From NCBI GenBank assembly GCA_964058845.1, contig CAXKVR010000745.1:1-36812 (forward strand): a stretch of DNA of 36,812 bases. The letters run 5' to 3'. Below are positions 10,935 through 21,000 of the stretch, one piece after another. Source of the DNA: Carex sylvatica. Its lineage: Eukaryota; Streptophyta; Magnoliopsida; Poales; Cyperaceae. Each line of letters opens with the position of its first letter. The stretch's first letter is position 1. The notes below the pieces were generated by a model. The model made no database searches and was not told the DNA's origin. It saw only the letters and a program-made list of their open reading frames with translations. The position numbers were made by a program, and so were the translations under genes.

Positions 10935-10990
10935 CGCAAGTGGAGGAGACGAGAAAGTCGGCGCGGTCTAAAGAGAGGGTGATGGATGGG

Positions 10991-11198
10991 GAGTGCGTAT
11001 CCTCTGAGATATCTCATATTTTGCGTGACCGACGTGTCCGGTGCCTTTTCGGGGATACTGCAGGGACCAGCACTATTTGAGCTTGGAGATTCGTGCAGAA
11101 CGTATTTGAACGTTTGAGATTTTCCGAAAAGTCGCACAAAATATGAGATATCTTTTTTTTGAGGAAAAAATATGAGATATCTCAGAGGATGTAAATTC
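10991..11198. mobile_element. MULE-type MITE, ATCCTC-terminus family, copy 3
   Basis: The left end is GAGTGCGTATCCTCTGAGAT and the right end, inverted, is GAATTTACATCCTCTGAGAT, with ATCTCATATTTT continuing on both sides. The flanks ATGGATGGG (10982-10990) and ATGGACTGG (11199-11207) match 7 of 9. The core GAGATTCGTGC is at 11086-11096. Near the right end a short block (AAATATGAGATATCT) is duplicated around a poly-T/poly-A insert. The element begins where RACK1 similarity stops. Confidence 0.72.
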
Positions 11199-11242
11199 AT
11201 GGACTGGAGTCACTGGACCATGTCACAGATTAGGTTATTTAT

Positions 11243-11451
11243 GGAATTGGATTTTGTCCAAAGGGCTTTGGACAAAATCTCATCCAAAGCCTAGTCTTAT
11301 CGTTTCATTTGCTTTGAGATTCGTGCCAACATATTTAAAATTTATCAACTACGAATGGCTCTGTAAATCTAAACCATTCGTTTGAATTTGAACACAGATC
11401 GGACGATTTGAATGAAATTTTGTTCAAAGTCCTATGGACAAAAATTCCACC
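11243..11451. mobile_element. MULE-type MITE, related family, perfect 10-bp flanking repeat
   Basis: The perfect direct repeat GGTTATTTAT flanks it (11233-11242 and 11452-11461). About 45 bp of inverted repeat is visible: GGAATTGGATTTTGTCCAAA on the left against GGTGGAATTTTTGTCCATAG inverted on the right. It carries the core GAGATTCGTGC at 11316-11326. Its terminus differs from the other copies but the core is identical. The GTCCAAAGGGCTTTGGAC segment is itself a palindrome. Confidence 0.78.
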
Positions 11452-12428
11452 GGTTATTTATTACTAGGCTTTTGTTTTGTTTTTGGATGACACGTGTTCT
11501 AGGGTTTTGTTTTGTGTAGACGGATGAATCTGCCATCCGAAACGGGGAATCCGTAACTGGGATCCAGGTACCGTAAAAACAAATCTTTTGACAATTAGTG
11601 AATTCGGACCGTTCTTTTAACTTTGCACGAACCTCAAAGCACAAGTACGTGTCTGGTGGAGCGCTGTAGTCGAGGCTCGAGAGTATTTCACAAGCACGAG
11701 TTAAGTACGTGTCTGTGTCTATTCATGTTTGTATGCATATTGACCGATGAATTATTCAGGTTCGGTTCAGCAAGGTCAAAAATCTGTGATTCGAAAATAA
11801 TTTAAAATTATCTGAATCAAAGATCTCAGTCCTACAAGAGAAAAAAAAAATACCAAAAAAAAAATGTTCTGAGAAAATTTCATGAATAATTCGTAAAATT
11901 CATAAAAAAATTGTAAAATTCGCAAATTATTAGGGTTTAATTCGGTCAAAGTTCAGTCAACTGAATAATTCAGCGTTCGGTTCGGCATCACAAAAAAAAT
12001 GAATTATTCAAATTTAATTTGCAAATCTTGTGACTATGCTTGTATGAATTAGATCAGTGAATTTTCATATTTTATTAAAATAATTGTATTTATATATTAT
12101 TTTCTATGAAATATTATAAGTAATGTAAATTGATCTTAATCTTAACATGACTCCATCCCTAGCTCAAGTTATTTGATATGAATTTAAATCATGATTTCAA
12201 GTTAAAAATAAGTGTTAATATACTTTGTAAAATCATGTATAGTCCAAATTGCTCCAGTGGTTCATATATTTACATACAACAAAAACTGAGTTTAAATAAG
12301 AAAGAAAGACTATTATCAAGGTATCATTGAAGAAGAAGAAGAAGACCAAGACACATTTTTAATTTAGCTCATTTATTTCATTATAGATTGGTACATAATT
12401 TCAAAACTAATGCATCGACCTCTGCAGT

Positions 12429-12735
12429 CAGGAGTGAATCTAGAATTTTCGCTAGAAGGGATAAAAATATATCAAATCGGATTTAAATATCTAATTAGAT
12501 TTAAATCTATTAACTAATTGGATACTTGATAAAGAAATAATGCTTTGACTTATACTTTTCAATACTCTAACTTGTAATTTTTGATGCTGTAAATTATAAT
12601 TCTAATTACCAATCATAATTCAAAAAATTATTTTAATTTTAACACTAATTTAACACTAAATTTAACCTGAATTACAAATCAAGCATCTAAAGAGGGACAA
12701 AAAAAATTCAAGAGGGAGCAAAGTCGATCGGGACC
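12429..12735. repeat. Dispersed repeat, direct copy of 24866-25146 (possible hAT MITE)
   Basis: It aligns along its length with 24866-25146 in the same orientation. Shared runs include TTTTCAATACTCTAACTTGTAA and a matching TATAATTCTAAT, with GAGGGACAAAAAA near the right end. The left end is CAGGAGTGAATC. The right boundary is degraded and placed by alignment only. Confidence 0.6.
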
Positions 12736-12794
12736 GATAGACACTACTAAAACTCAAAATCCATGGTGACTGCCCCCTTGAGCCCACATGGATC

Positions 12795-13255
12795 CATCTG
12801 GAGTGGAAAAAATGGCACGACCGAGCCGGCTCCATCACAGAATGGCACGGTTACGACATTAAATAGCACGGCACGTGTTACTGTTCTGTGCCGTGACTCG
12901 CGTGTCGCGTGCCGTGATCACCCATTGACATTTTGGTCACGATACGACATGCGAAAGATCCAGTCACGACACGGCACGTAATCACACGAGTCACGTATAA
13001 TTAAGACCGTTAGGTCTTAATCAAATAGTGAATTTTGAAGAAACTAACTTAAATTATAAAAAAATAGTTAAACGTGAAAAACGTGACCAGTTACGTTTGA
13101 ACACGGCACGTGAGTCACATCGTGACTCGCGTGCTGTGACTACCCCTTGACATTTTAATTATGACACGGCACGGCACGAGCCACTGTTCACTTGGTTATA
13201 ACACGGTACAGCACAAAACTAAAATCACAGCGTATTAATCACAACACAGCACGTT
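12795..13255 (+). repeat. CACG-rich interspersed repeat (inverted copy of 1195-1490)
   Basis: This region is crowded with GCACGGCACG, CGTGCCGTGA and TCACGACACGGCACG words and shares an internal AT-rich stretch (AATAGTGAATTTTGAA, ACTAACTTAAATTAT) with the minus strand of 1195-1490. It holds a short open frame that is a by-product of the repeat. The superfamily is undetermined. Confidence 0.6.
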
Positions 13256-13406
13256 TTTTTCACTCTGGATTCACCCCTGCGACAACAAGTACCTCATCAC
13301 ACTACATAAATTGTATGAGGAAAGAGAAAATGGCTCAACACCAAATAACATTAATTGACCAAAATTGTTTGTGAAAATTGTCGACCGTTAAATCAATAGT
13401 TGCACA

Positions 13407-13919
13407 TAGGGCTGCAAAAAAAATTCGCACTTCGTGATTCGATTCGAATTTGGTTCGAAAAAATTCGATTCTAAATAGTTCAAAATTAATTCAAACTAAA
13501 TTCAAATTGGACCTGGTTCATTCGAAATAAGTTCGCAAACTATTCTAGTTCGAATCTCAAAGTAACGCGAATTGTTGATTTCCATTAATGACTTAAAAGT
13601 TAAAACATAAGGTCCCCAGCCATAAGTCATAACCCGTAAGTCGTAACACTCGTTCTCAGTTCTAAAACCCTAGACAACTTTTACCTCTCACTTTTGGCGA
13701 CTACGATCACTCTTTTTTGTTATAAAAAAATTCATAAAAGATTTGAAATTGAGTTCGTAAAAAATTCGATTCGAAATTAATTCAAACTAAACTTAATTTA
13801 GAATTAATTCAAATTAAACTTATTTCAAAATTAATTCAAATTAAACTTATTTTAAAATTAATTCAAATCAAATTTAAACTGGGATAAATTTGATTCGGTT
13901 GAATTCATTTGCGGTCCTA
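13407..13919. mobile_element. 513-bp hAT-type non-autonomous element with perfect 8-bp target duplication
   Basis: GTTGCACA flanks it perfectly at 13399-13406 and 13920-13927. The ends TAGGGCTGCAAA and, inverted, TAGGACCGCAAA form 12-bp terminal repeats with two mismatches, a hAT pattern. The interior has TTCGATTCGAATTTGG-type words on the left and three to four tandem copies of an AATTAATTCAAATTAAACTT unit on the right (about 13790-13890). A more complex block at 13600-13710 may be captured DNA. It encodes no transposase. Confidence 0.85.
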
Positions 13920-14234
13920 GTTGCACAAAAAGATGGCCTATTTTTCGGAATTGTTAGTGCAGTTGGGGCGAGGGAGGCCTCAGCGAAGAGGAAATAAATC
14001 TGCTGTGATTCTGGAGGAATCGCAGAACTCTGTTATTTTATATCATCTATTTATATATTTAGAGATTCGTGCATAAAAAATAAGTATTCTTAAAATTTGT
14101 GCAGAAGTAGATCACGTGAAAAAAGAAAAAGGAGAAGGACAGATCTATCTATATATTTAATCTTGGATGATATAGTTAGCGATACAGTAATGCTACAGTG
14201 ACTCCGTATCTCTCGTCCGTCTGATCTATATCGT

Positions 14235-14645
14235 ATGGTTCTCAACAAATCTTTGTTGATCCATCGACACATGTTTCATCGTCACCGCCTAACATTTCTC
14301 AATCATTCTATTTTCGTTTCTTCCCACATCGTTCCTCTTCTCCTCCTCCCAGATCGAACCACTGTTTCTCTACTCGCTCCTCGCTCTCTCCGTCTACTCT
14401 ATTTGCCCTCGCTCTGCCGCCTTCCTCCCCTTCTGCTTCCTCTCCTTCTCCTCTCTCCGCCGAACCCTTCGAACCATCCCCAGTTCCTAATCGTTGTCTT
14501 TCCGCCTCTCATCCTATCATCATCTGCTAGATCCCCTCTCCCTCTCTCCCGTAAACAAAAGAGCATGTGGAAGAATTCAAGCTTGAACTTCAAGAGGCTC
14601 GAGGAAGCAAAATGCTTCACCATCCAAGGTTCCAAGCAAGGTACT
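14235..14645 (+). other. Exon-like segment with pyrimidine-rich leader, unidentified
   Basis: A long C/T-rich tract (14280-14545), like the 5' leaders of the two intact genes downstream, is followed by an open segment ending at a GT donor (AAGCAAG|GTACT near 14640). One frame reads VEEFKLELQEARGSKM then LHHPRFQA, which looks protein-like but which I cannot assign; a stop lies a few codons upstream of it in that frame, so any start would have to be close by. It may be the first exon of a decayed or captured gene, or simply noncoding. A minus-strand open frame here is a shadow. Confidence 0.25.
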
Positions 14646-15043
14646 ATTTTTTTTTTTTACTTTGTTTTTTTTATTTTAAACTCTTTTTTAAGATTTATGC
14701 ATTTCCTTTGTGTACCTCTATGTAATGGATATGAAATTTGATTTTATTTATTTTTTAATTGTTAATTCTTTTTATCACATGAATCTCTTTCAAGAAACGC
14801 AATTTGAACTGAGATTGCGCTGGTTTTCTCATGAGCATGATTATAAGACTAATTATCCAGCTCTCTACAAGTAGAAAAACAGCTGACTTAGCTAATAAAG
14901 CTCTTAGTGGTAAAGCAATAAGAAATCCTTTCACACACCTACCAACTGTTTGATGAAATTTCCAGAGATAATTCTTTCGGTTGTTGATCAGCTGCACTAG
15001 GAATAATTGATGACTGTTGAAATTTTGGTTTCCTATAGGCCTT

Positions 15044-15305
15044 CAAATATATAAATCCAGCTTGCACACAGTACAGTTGGGCATCATTTAAACTTATATT
15101 GCCTTATATTATTTTTCTACTGTGTTTCTACAACCAAAGTAAATCACTTGATGAAAAATTAATTAAGCACTTACTGCAAATATATAAATCCAGCTTGCAC
15201 ACAGTACAGTTGGGCATCATTTAAACTTATATTGCCTTATATTATTTTTCTACAGTGTTTCTACAAAATCACTTGATGAAAAATTAATTAAGCACTTAAT
15301 GCAAA
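15044..15305. repeat. Tandem duplication, 133-bp unit x2
   Basis: The segment starting CAAATATATAAATCCAGCTT at 15044 recurs at 15177 almost identically, including CACACAGTACAGTTGGGCAT and the ATTAATTAAGCACTTA end. The second copy lacks a few bases near CAACCAAAGTAAATC. The low divergence indicates a recent duplication. Confidence 0.9.
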
Positions 15306-15856
15306 TTTTGCTGTAAAACTGAGGATTAAATTGGCCTTGATTACCTTAATTTTTTCCTATACTGTCATGACCATTACATTACCCTCAATCTATTGTTAGG
15401 AACTAAAATATTTGTTGCATATTGGTTTTTTCACTTGAGGATTAATTTTTGTGTTTTAATTGGTAAGGTTTTTGTTGTTGACGTACATCCAGGTACTACT
15501 TTTCGTGTCTCTGCGACACATACATTTATCCTCTCTCTGACGCCTTCTCCTCCTCTGCTAGCCATCATTTCAGACCTTAGTTGCTTTAGTTGAAACCCCA
15601 CTCCTTCATCACCAGCGCCCCTCTTCTTTTGCCAGCAAGGCTGAAATGTCTTCGTATAGCATGATTAGGAGAGTGGAAACAGCGTGAAGGTCATTTCCTT
15701 CTGTTTTGTGGAGCAACACAACAGAAGAAGGTTAGTTAATTTTTCCTCTCTTTGTCAAAGTTTAGCTATGTTATCGCACACATTTGCAATACAAGTTTGT
15801 GATGTGGGGCTCGAATCCCCTGGTTGTTGCTTTATCCTTCTTCATCTATTTTGTAG

Positions 15857-15950
15857 AGCAGGGACTCAACAACTGACCTATATATTGTTGCCCATAATAC
15901 CCTTCAGGCTCATGACACCACCTCAGACATATACACGAGGAAATACAAGG
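15857..15950 (+). other. Exon-like segment with acceptor and donor signals, unidentified
   Basis: A 94-bp stretch between TTTTGTAG and GTAATG is open in two frames; one reads STTDLYIVAHNTLQAHD then TTSDIYTRKYK. I do not recognise the family. It may belong with the exon-like segment near 14570-14640, but reading phases do not join simply. Confidence 0.2.
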
Positions 15951-16365
15951 TAATGTTCACTTCATGTGTTTTACTATCGTCATTTTTTATTAAGAATAAA
16001 AATAACGTTCATGAATTGAAATTTTAACTTTGTTGTATGAAAATACATATCAAGTCACCAACACAATATCATGTTCTAGCTGAATGTCACTGTCAGCATT
16101 CTCTTTGCAAATCTCATTATTTACAACACCTCCAAGTAAATCTTCTCTTTTTCTTCACTACATAAATACTAGAATTGATAAAAAAGATTGACTTATCAGT
16201 TCCATGTAGTCAGTCCATTGTTGGTCCAGCTGGTACAGTGCCAGAGCAGCATGCGCTTGCTCACAGTAATCATGCTACAATTACAATATAACAAGTTTAA
16301 TTGGGTGTAGGCAGTGAGGTAGTGGTTATCTTGGTAAATTATTAAAATGCATGAAGATGCATAAG

Positions 16366-16575
16366 TATGGATATTGCAATGAATTAAAACTATGTATTAA
16401 TAACAGGATTGATGGATGGGAATGGAGGCTATCACTTTCTCTAGCTAGATTACCAACAGTGTTATTCACACTTGGTATACTTTTCGTTACTGGATACGTC
16501 AAGCCAAACAATCTAATTGAACCTTGTCCAGTTCGAAGCGTCTCGCATAATCTAGAGACTAGAATTCCTTCGTAG
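16366..16575 (+). pseudogene. Fragment of an STP-type monosaccharide transporter gene
   Basis: The frame reads INNRIDGWEWRLSLSLARLP then TVLFTLGILFV and KPNNLIEP before losing similarity and stopping at 16573-16575. Plant sugar transport proteins (STP, major facilitator superfamily hexose/H+ symporters) have INYGT..I.GWGWRLSLGLAG.PA...TLG.LF...TPNSLIERG at the same place. The preceding GCAATGAATTAAAACTATG looks like a frame-shifted remnant of the ANLINYG block. Only about 50 of roughly 500 residues remain and an extra residue breaks the TPN motif, so this is a relic. Confidence 0.6.
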
Positions 16576-16689
16576 ATTTTCATGGTTTTGTAATTTATTT
16601 TGACCTGGTACTTCTTTTCTATTTGTATCTGTATTTGTATTTGTATTTTGGTACTTGACTATTTTGAACGTGAAAACCAATAAAATTAG

Positions 16690-16915
16690 TTCTTTCTAAT
16701 AAAAAATAGTCAATAGAAAATATTTATTTAGTTGATACTTCACAGTAATATATATTTTTCTTGTAAAAATATAGTTTTATTTATTTGTAGAAGATTTCTT
16801 TCTCATAAAAAATAGTAAATAGAAAATATTTGTTTAGTTGATACTTCACAGTAATATAAATTTTGCTCATAAAAATATAGTTTCAAATATATTTTTATTT
16901 ATTTGTAGAAGATTT
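16690..16915. repeat. Tandem duplication, ~106-bp AT-rich unit x2
   Basis: ATAAAAAATAGTCAATAGAA at 16699 recurs at 16805 with a single change, followed in both by TTAGTTGATACTTCACAGTA and by TTTATTTATTTGTAGAAGAT. The second unit has a small internal insertion. Confidence 0.8.
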
Positions 16916-17367
16916 TTTCTCGATGACATTGAAAGAACAATTAAATATGATTTTACTGTTCCTTAAAAACTATTTGAGGGTGGGTAGGCAGTTTAATGGA
17001 ATGAAACCCTTTACTCCTCTGAGTGCAGAAATTTTCGGTTTCTTCAGCCATTGTGCATGGAGTCGGTCATTATTAAAGAAAGTCGGTTATTGTTCATTTT
17101 TGAATTTTATTTTTGAACTGAAAATCCACATACAGTAACTTTAGGGCAAGAAATTTCTGCCCCCAAGATGACAGATGATTTGATTCCCAGTTTAATAGGC
17201 GTCAGACTTAATTTATAAGCCGCATGCATGAGCTAAATGTGAAACTATATTAATAGGTCGGCAAAAAGTTCAAGTTATATCATGTTAATTCAATTTAATT
17301 AAATCACATTTGACAACTTGATTAAGGACTAAATCCTTTATTTTATGGTTTAGGCATTAGAAGAAAA

Positions 17368-17535
17368 TTCGGATCCTTCAAGTAACTCAACTTTTTAGTT
17401 TAGATCTGAACCGTCCAATCAGAATCTCCATGAATATAAAAGATGTACGTGAATTTTCAACTTGGACTGAATTGGTTTGCATTTTGATCAAACGGCCCGG
17501 ATCTAAACTCAATATTTGAGTTACTTTAGGGAATC
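17368..17535. mobile_element. MULE-type MITE, ATCCTC-terminus family, copy 5
   Basis: Inverted ends: GGATCCTTCAAGTAACTCAA on the left and AGATTCCCTAAAGTAACTCA inverted on the right, each followed by TAGTTTAGATCTGAACC or TGAGTTTAGATCCGGGCC. The interior is closest to copy 2 at 9107-9330 (GATCAAACGGCCCGGA here, GATCAGAAGGTCCGGA there). It lacks the GAGATTCGTGC core, so these two form a second subfamily. No clear target duplication. Confidence 0.65.
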
Positions 17536-17728
17536 TTAACTTAATATTACAAAATCAGACAGGTAACGTGCAGTTAAAACTTAAAAGGGATACGATATTA
17601 ATTGATGTCAACCGTTAGATCTGTAATGTAAGGATGAGATCGAAATCCAATGAGATCCGCACAAATGAAGAAACCGACTTTACAAAAAGCTGCCTACTAA
17701 AATTTCTGAATTTCCGACAAACTTGGAC

Positions 17729-17927
17729 GAACAAATATCCTCTCCATTACTGTAAAAGATTCCCTTCACTTTACGGTATGAGATTAACAACCATCAGCTT
17801 CGAGATTCGCGCTACCGCAGGGGGCAGTATAAATGGGCTTCGAGATTCGTTCCAAGTTAAAAATAACGGTTCAGATGCAGTAATTGTACAAGATTTCCTA
17901 TTACGGTACCGGAGAGGATCTGAACTC
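17729..17927. mobile_element. MULE-type MITE, ATCCTC-terminus family, copy 6, in the methyltransferase promoter
   Basis: The left end is GAACAAATATCCTCTCCATT and the right end, inverted, is GAGTTCAGATCCTCTCCGGT. The flanks AACTTGGAC (17720-17728) and AACTAGGAC (17928-17936) match 8 of 9. Two core words occur: GAGATTCGCGC at 17802 and GAGATTCGTTC at 17842. The right end lies 115 bp before the start codon of the gene at 18043. Confidence 0.72.
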
Positions 17928-17936
17928 AACTAGGAC

Positions 17937-18042
17937 TAGGTTCCGTAGCTCCTCCCTCTCTCTGCTCTCTTCTCTCTTTCTTCACACACACAGAGTCTCT
18001 TCTCTGCTATAGTCTCGCAAGAGCTTTGTTTTGGTGAAAGAA
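17937..18042 (+). promoter_or_regulatory. CT-rich 5' leader of the methyltransferase gene
   Basis: A pyrimidine-rich tract (CTCCTCCCTCTCTCTGCTCT onward) followed by an ACACACACA run lies directly between the MITE and the ATG. Such Y-patch-like tracts are common around plant transcription starts. No TATA box is evident between the MITE and the ATG. Confidence 0.4.
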
Positions 18043-21000
18043 ATGGCGGCGATGAGGCTCCATCAGGAAGAAAACGATCTGATCCAGGAGACTCGTGCTG
18101 CTCCGGCGGCGGCGGCTTCCGACGACGAGCGGTCGGTGGCGGCGGATTCATGGTCCGTCAAGAGCGACTACGGCAGCAGCGCGCTGGACGACGACCAGCG
18201 CCAGGCTGATGCCGACGTCGCCGCTTCATTCCCTGCCACAGCTTCCGATTACAGGTTCTTCTTCTTCTTCTTTGAAAGCAACCGTTCTGTTGCCTGAGTA
18301 ATGTGATCTGATTCGTCGATTTGCTTTCAGTAAGGTTTAATTCTTTTAGGTATACTGCGGCTTGTTACATAATATGTTTTCTTAACGTCTCATTGTGAAA
18401 TTGCTTTGTAAAAGTTTTGGATCCTAAGTGCATTTGAGTTAAACAAACTGTGCCATAGGTGGTAATCGTGAAAATGGATGTTTTGTGTAATTATACCAGC
18501 ATTGAGATCTTTATAAATTCTCACACTCAGTAAAAGCAAGACCCGGGGGAAAACCAGCCCCACATTTTGGTATAATTCGTCGGATTCAATTCTTCCAGTA
18601 TTTGCTGTCAAAATATAAAAAACTACATTGACGTTTAGTTGAAAGTTTTGCCAGAACCTGTTGATCTGAGACTTTTATTCTTAGCTACTTAATTTATAGA
18701 AGTGAAGGTTACTATAGGAAAAAAAATTCAAACAGCTACTTTGCCATACCCTCTCATAGCAGAAAAGTTACAATCACAATTTATATATTTTTTTTTGGGT
18801 AGTTCTGATAAGGACGAATCGGATGCAAATGAGGCAGAAGCTTCAATTCTTGGATTTCAGAGCTATTGGGATTCATCTTATGCTGAGGACCTCACCAATT
18901 TTCAATTGCATGGTCATTCTGGAGAAGTCTGGTATTCTATTTAGTACTGGCTAATTCACGTTGCACCCACAAATTTTTTTTTTTTAATTTCACCTGATGC
19001 TTATCATGTCTACAGTTAGAACATAACTTTTTCTAGATATTAGGAATATCCAGTGTAATAAAATGCGGCCTATGCGGCCACACATGCGTATGCGGTCCTC
19101 GGCTGCATAGAATCCGACTATGCGGACCTAATATGTGGATTTATAGTTTCAGTATTAACCAAAACCATAACCCACTTATAATATTTAATAAATTAAAACG
19201 GATCTCATATCAGTTTCAGTAGTAACCAAAACGCAACCCAATAAAAATATTTTATTAAAAAAAACGGATCAGATATTTGATAATAACCAAAACCCAATCC
19301 GTATTCTCATCCGCATTCTCTATTGCAGTTGAGTTATTTCTCAAGTTGATCTCAACTGCTTTTATAGGCAGTAGAGAGATGCCTTTTTTTGTTTTCAAAA
19401 GATGTGGGACTAAACAGAATGGTTTATAAACTGGACGGAAGCGCACTTTTTTTCTTTGCTTTTTGCTTGTAGGGCCAAGAATCACGTGGCAGTGCATTTC
19501 CTTTTCTTTATTTTTGCTTATGGGCTAACTGGGCTTTGCTTATTTATCTTTTCTTCTCTTACATTACATATAATTAATTTCTATGCTTTGAATGTGATTA
19601 ATTTCTTATGGGCTAAATGGGCCAAGGGAATCACGTGGCTTTGAATGTAATTAATTTCTATGCTTAATTCCTATAATTTAAGGATTATAATTTTTTAAAT
19701 ACACATAAAAATCTGCATATGCAGTCGTATACCGTATATGCGGTATGTGGTGGCTTTCCGCATACCGCATAAAAACTGCATTTTACTACACTAGGAATAT
19801 CTGGTGATTATTGGCATTTCTGTCTAAAGCTTTATAAAGCTTCTTTTATACCCAAAACACAAGTTGAACTAAATCAACTAAAGTGGATTTAGGTCATTGA
19901 TCCACAATATACATGAACTTAACATAAGAGTTTTCGATTAGTTAGTAACTTAGTATGGACATATTAGAAATAGTTGTTTGATTGGATTGGCCTTGTATTG
20001 GTTGAGTTACTTCTTAAATTACCTAAGAAAAATGGTGCATGTTAATTGCAAAATTGATATATTTTAGGTACTTGTAGATTTGGTAAGAGGTTGGGGGTAA
20101 TTTGCAACACCGCATTGCCTAACTGAGTTTAATTGGTGCATTGAGGTATAATGCTTCTGTTGTACTCAACCAAGATTACAACCATCTCTGAGGGACACAA
20201 GAAATATGATTAGTTGGGATTTTCTATTAGTACGATGATATGATGTTGACCAATTATTTAGTGTAACACATTTTCAGTGCACTTTTTCTCTGGTTTCGAT
20301 CAATCAAAGTACCACTATTTGTGTACTCTATTGGTCAGGTCTCTGTACCACTATAATAACAATTTATTCCCTCTGGATGATTGATATATATTTGGGCTAA
20401 TGGTTCAACCAAATTAATCCATGGCATTGTTATGCTGTGTTTTACCTTCACTTTATCTGCCTGTTTTAACTTTTAAGTTACATTGAGGATAATATAGGCT
20501 TCATTGCACAATGGGGTTGGTTCATAATAAATTTGGTTGCTATTGAACTCATTTTCTTAATTCTCGTTTAATTTGGCGTCTTTCACCTACTGTTGCTTCT
20601 AATAATATGTATATGTGTGTTGAACTCGATGCTTGATCAGGTTTGGAGAAGAAGTGATGGATACCATTGCCTCATGGACTAAAAATCTTTGCATGAAGAC
20701 TGAAACCGGGAATGTGTCTGAAGGAATGTCAAGTTGGAGCGTGCTCGATCTAGGAACAGGCAATGGCCTTCTTTTACAAGCACTTGCCAAACAAGGGTAT
20801 GATATTCCGGCTGCTTAGCTGGGTTTTTTGGTTGTTCCAACTTGACTGTAGCTTTCTGGGTGAAATTTATGGGTAGAGTTGGCGTGGGATTTTTGTTGTT
20901 ACTGGGAGGCACATGCTACCCACAAGTGTCATGGTGGTTACAAGCCTTCATTTATTTAAATTTCAATAATGCTCAGATTTTTTTTTTTCTGCTTTGCATA

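Larger units (their letters stand above)
8104..10972 (-). pseudogene. RACK1: RACK1 (WD40 receptor for activated C kinase 1) pseudogene
   Basis: Three blocks align in order to plant RACK1, a ribosome-bound seven-blade WD40 scaffold. Block 1 (about 10972-10796) reads ADFLVSSTCDKS, LLSSDGQFA, ELRLGDLT and KLWNTLGE, then a stop replaces the Cys of GECKYTI; a GT donor follows at 10795. Block 2 (10622 to about 10364), after an AG acceptor, reads DAKGHTEGVS, a stop, then after a deletion and frame change SADGSLCTSGGKD, a stop at KRL*, and [39 protein letters not shown]. Block 3 (8185-8104) reads TSLAWSFDGTILFTGYTGG and ends GTGR*, short of the usual VIRVWGIGRY. Several WD repeats are missing and a GACTTGT x4 expansion (10907-10934) interrupts block 1. 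Preserved splice boundaries argue against a processed retrocopy. The 5' end abuts a MITE at 10991. Identity is firm; function is lost. Confidence 0.85.
11462..17719. other. Transposon-rich spacer with no intact gene
   Basis: About 6.3 kb between the RACK1 pseudogene region and the methyltransferase promoter. It holds dispersed repeats (12429-12735, 12795-13255), a hAT MITE (13407-13919), exon-like segments of uncertain origin (14235-14645, 15857-15950), tandem duplications (15044-15305, 16690-16915), a sugar-transporter relic (16366-16575) and a MITE (17368-17535). From about 11760 to 12420 and 17140 to 17360 I see only AT-rich DNA. Confidence 0.5.

Noticed and set aside
10811..11200. A 129-codon minus-strand open frame
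   Set aside because: It is a chimera of a MITE (10991-11198) and the first block of the RACK1 pseudogene; its end KLWNTLGE is RACK1 sequence cut short by a stop.
12763..12981. A 72-codon plus-strand frame
   Set aside because: Most of it falls in the CACG-rich repeat; the composition is repeat-driven and there is no family match.
14399..14635. Minus-strand Arg/Gly-rich frame
   Set aside because: It is the complement of a pyrimidine-rich leader, which always reads as Arg/Gly/Glu-rich on the other strand.
17368..17535. A 9-bp target duplication for copy 5
   Set aside because: No offset of the adjacent 9-mers gave more than a chance match, so none is claimed.
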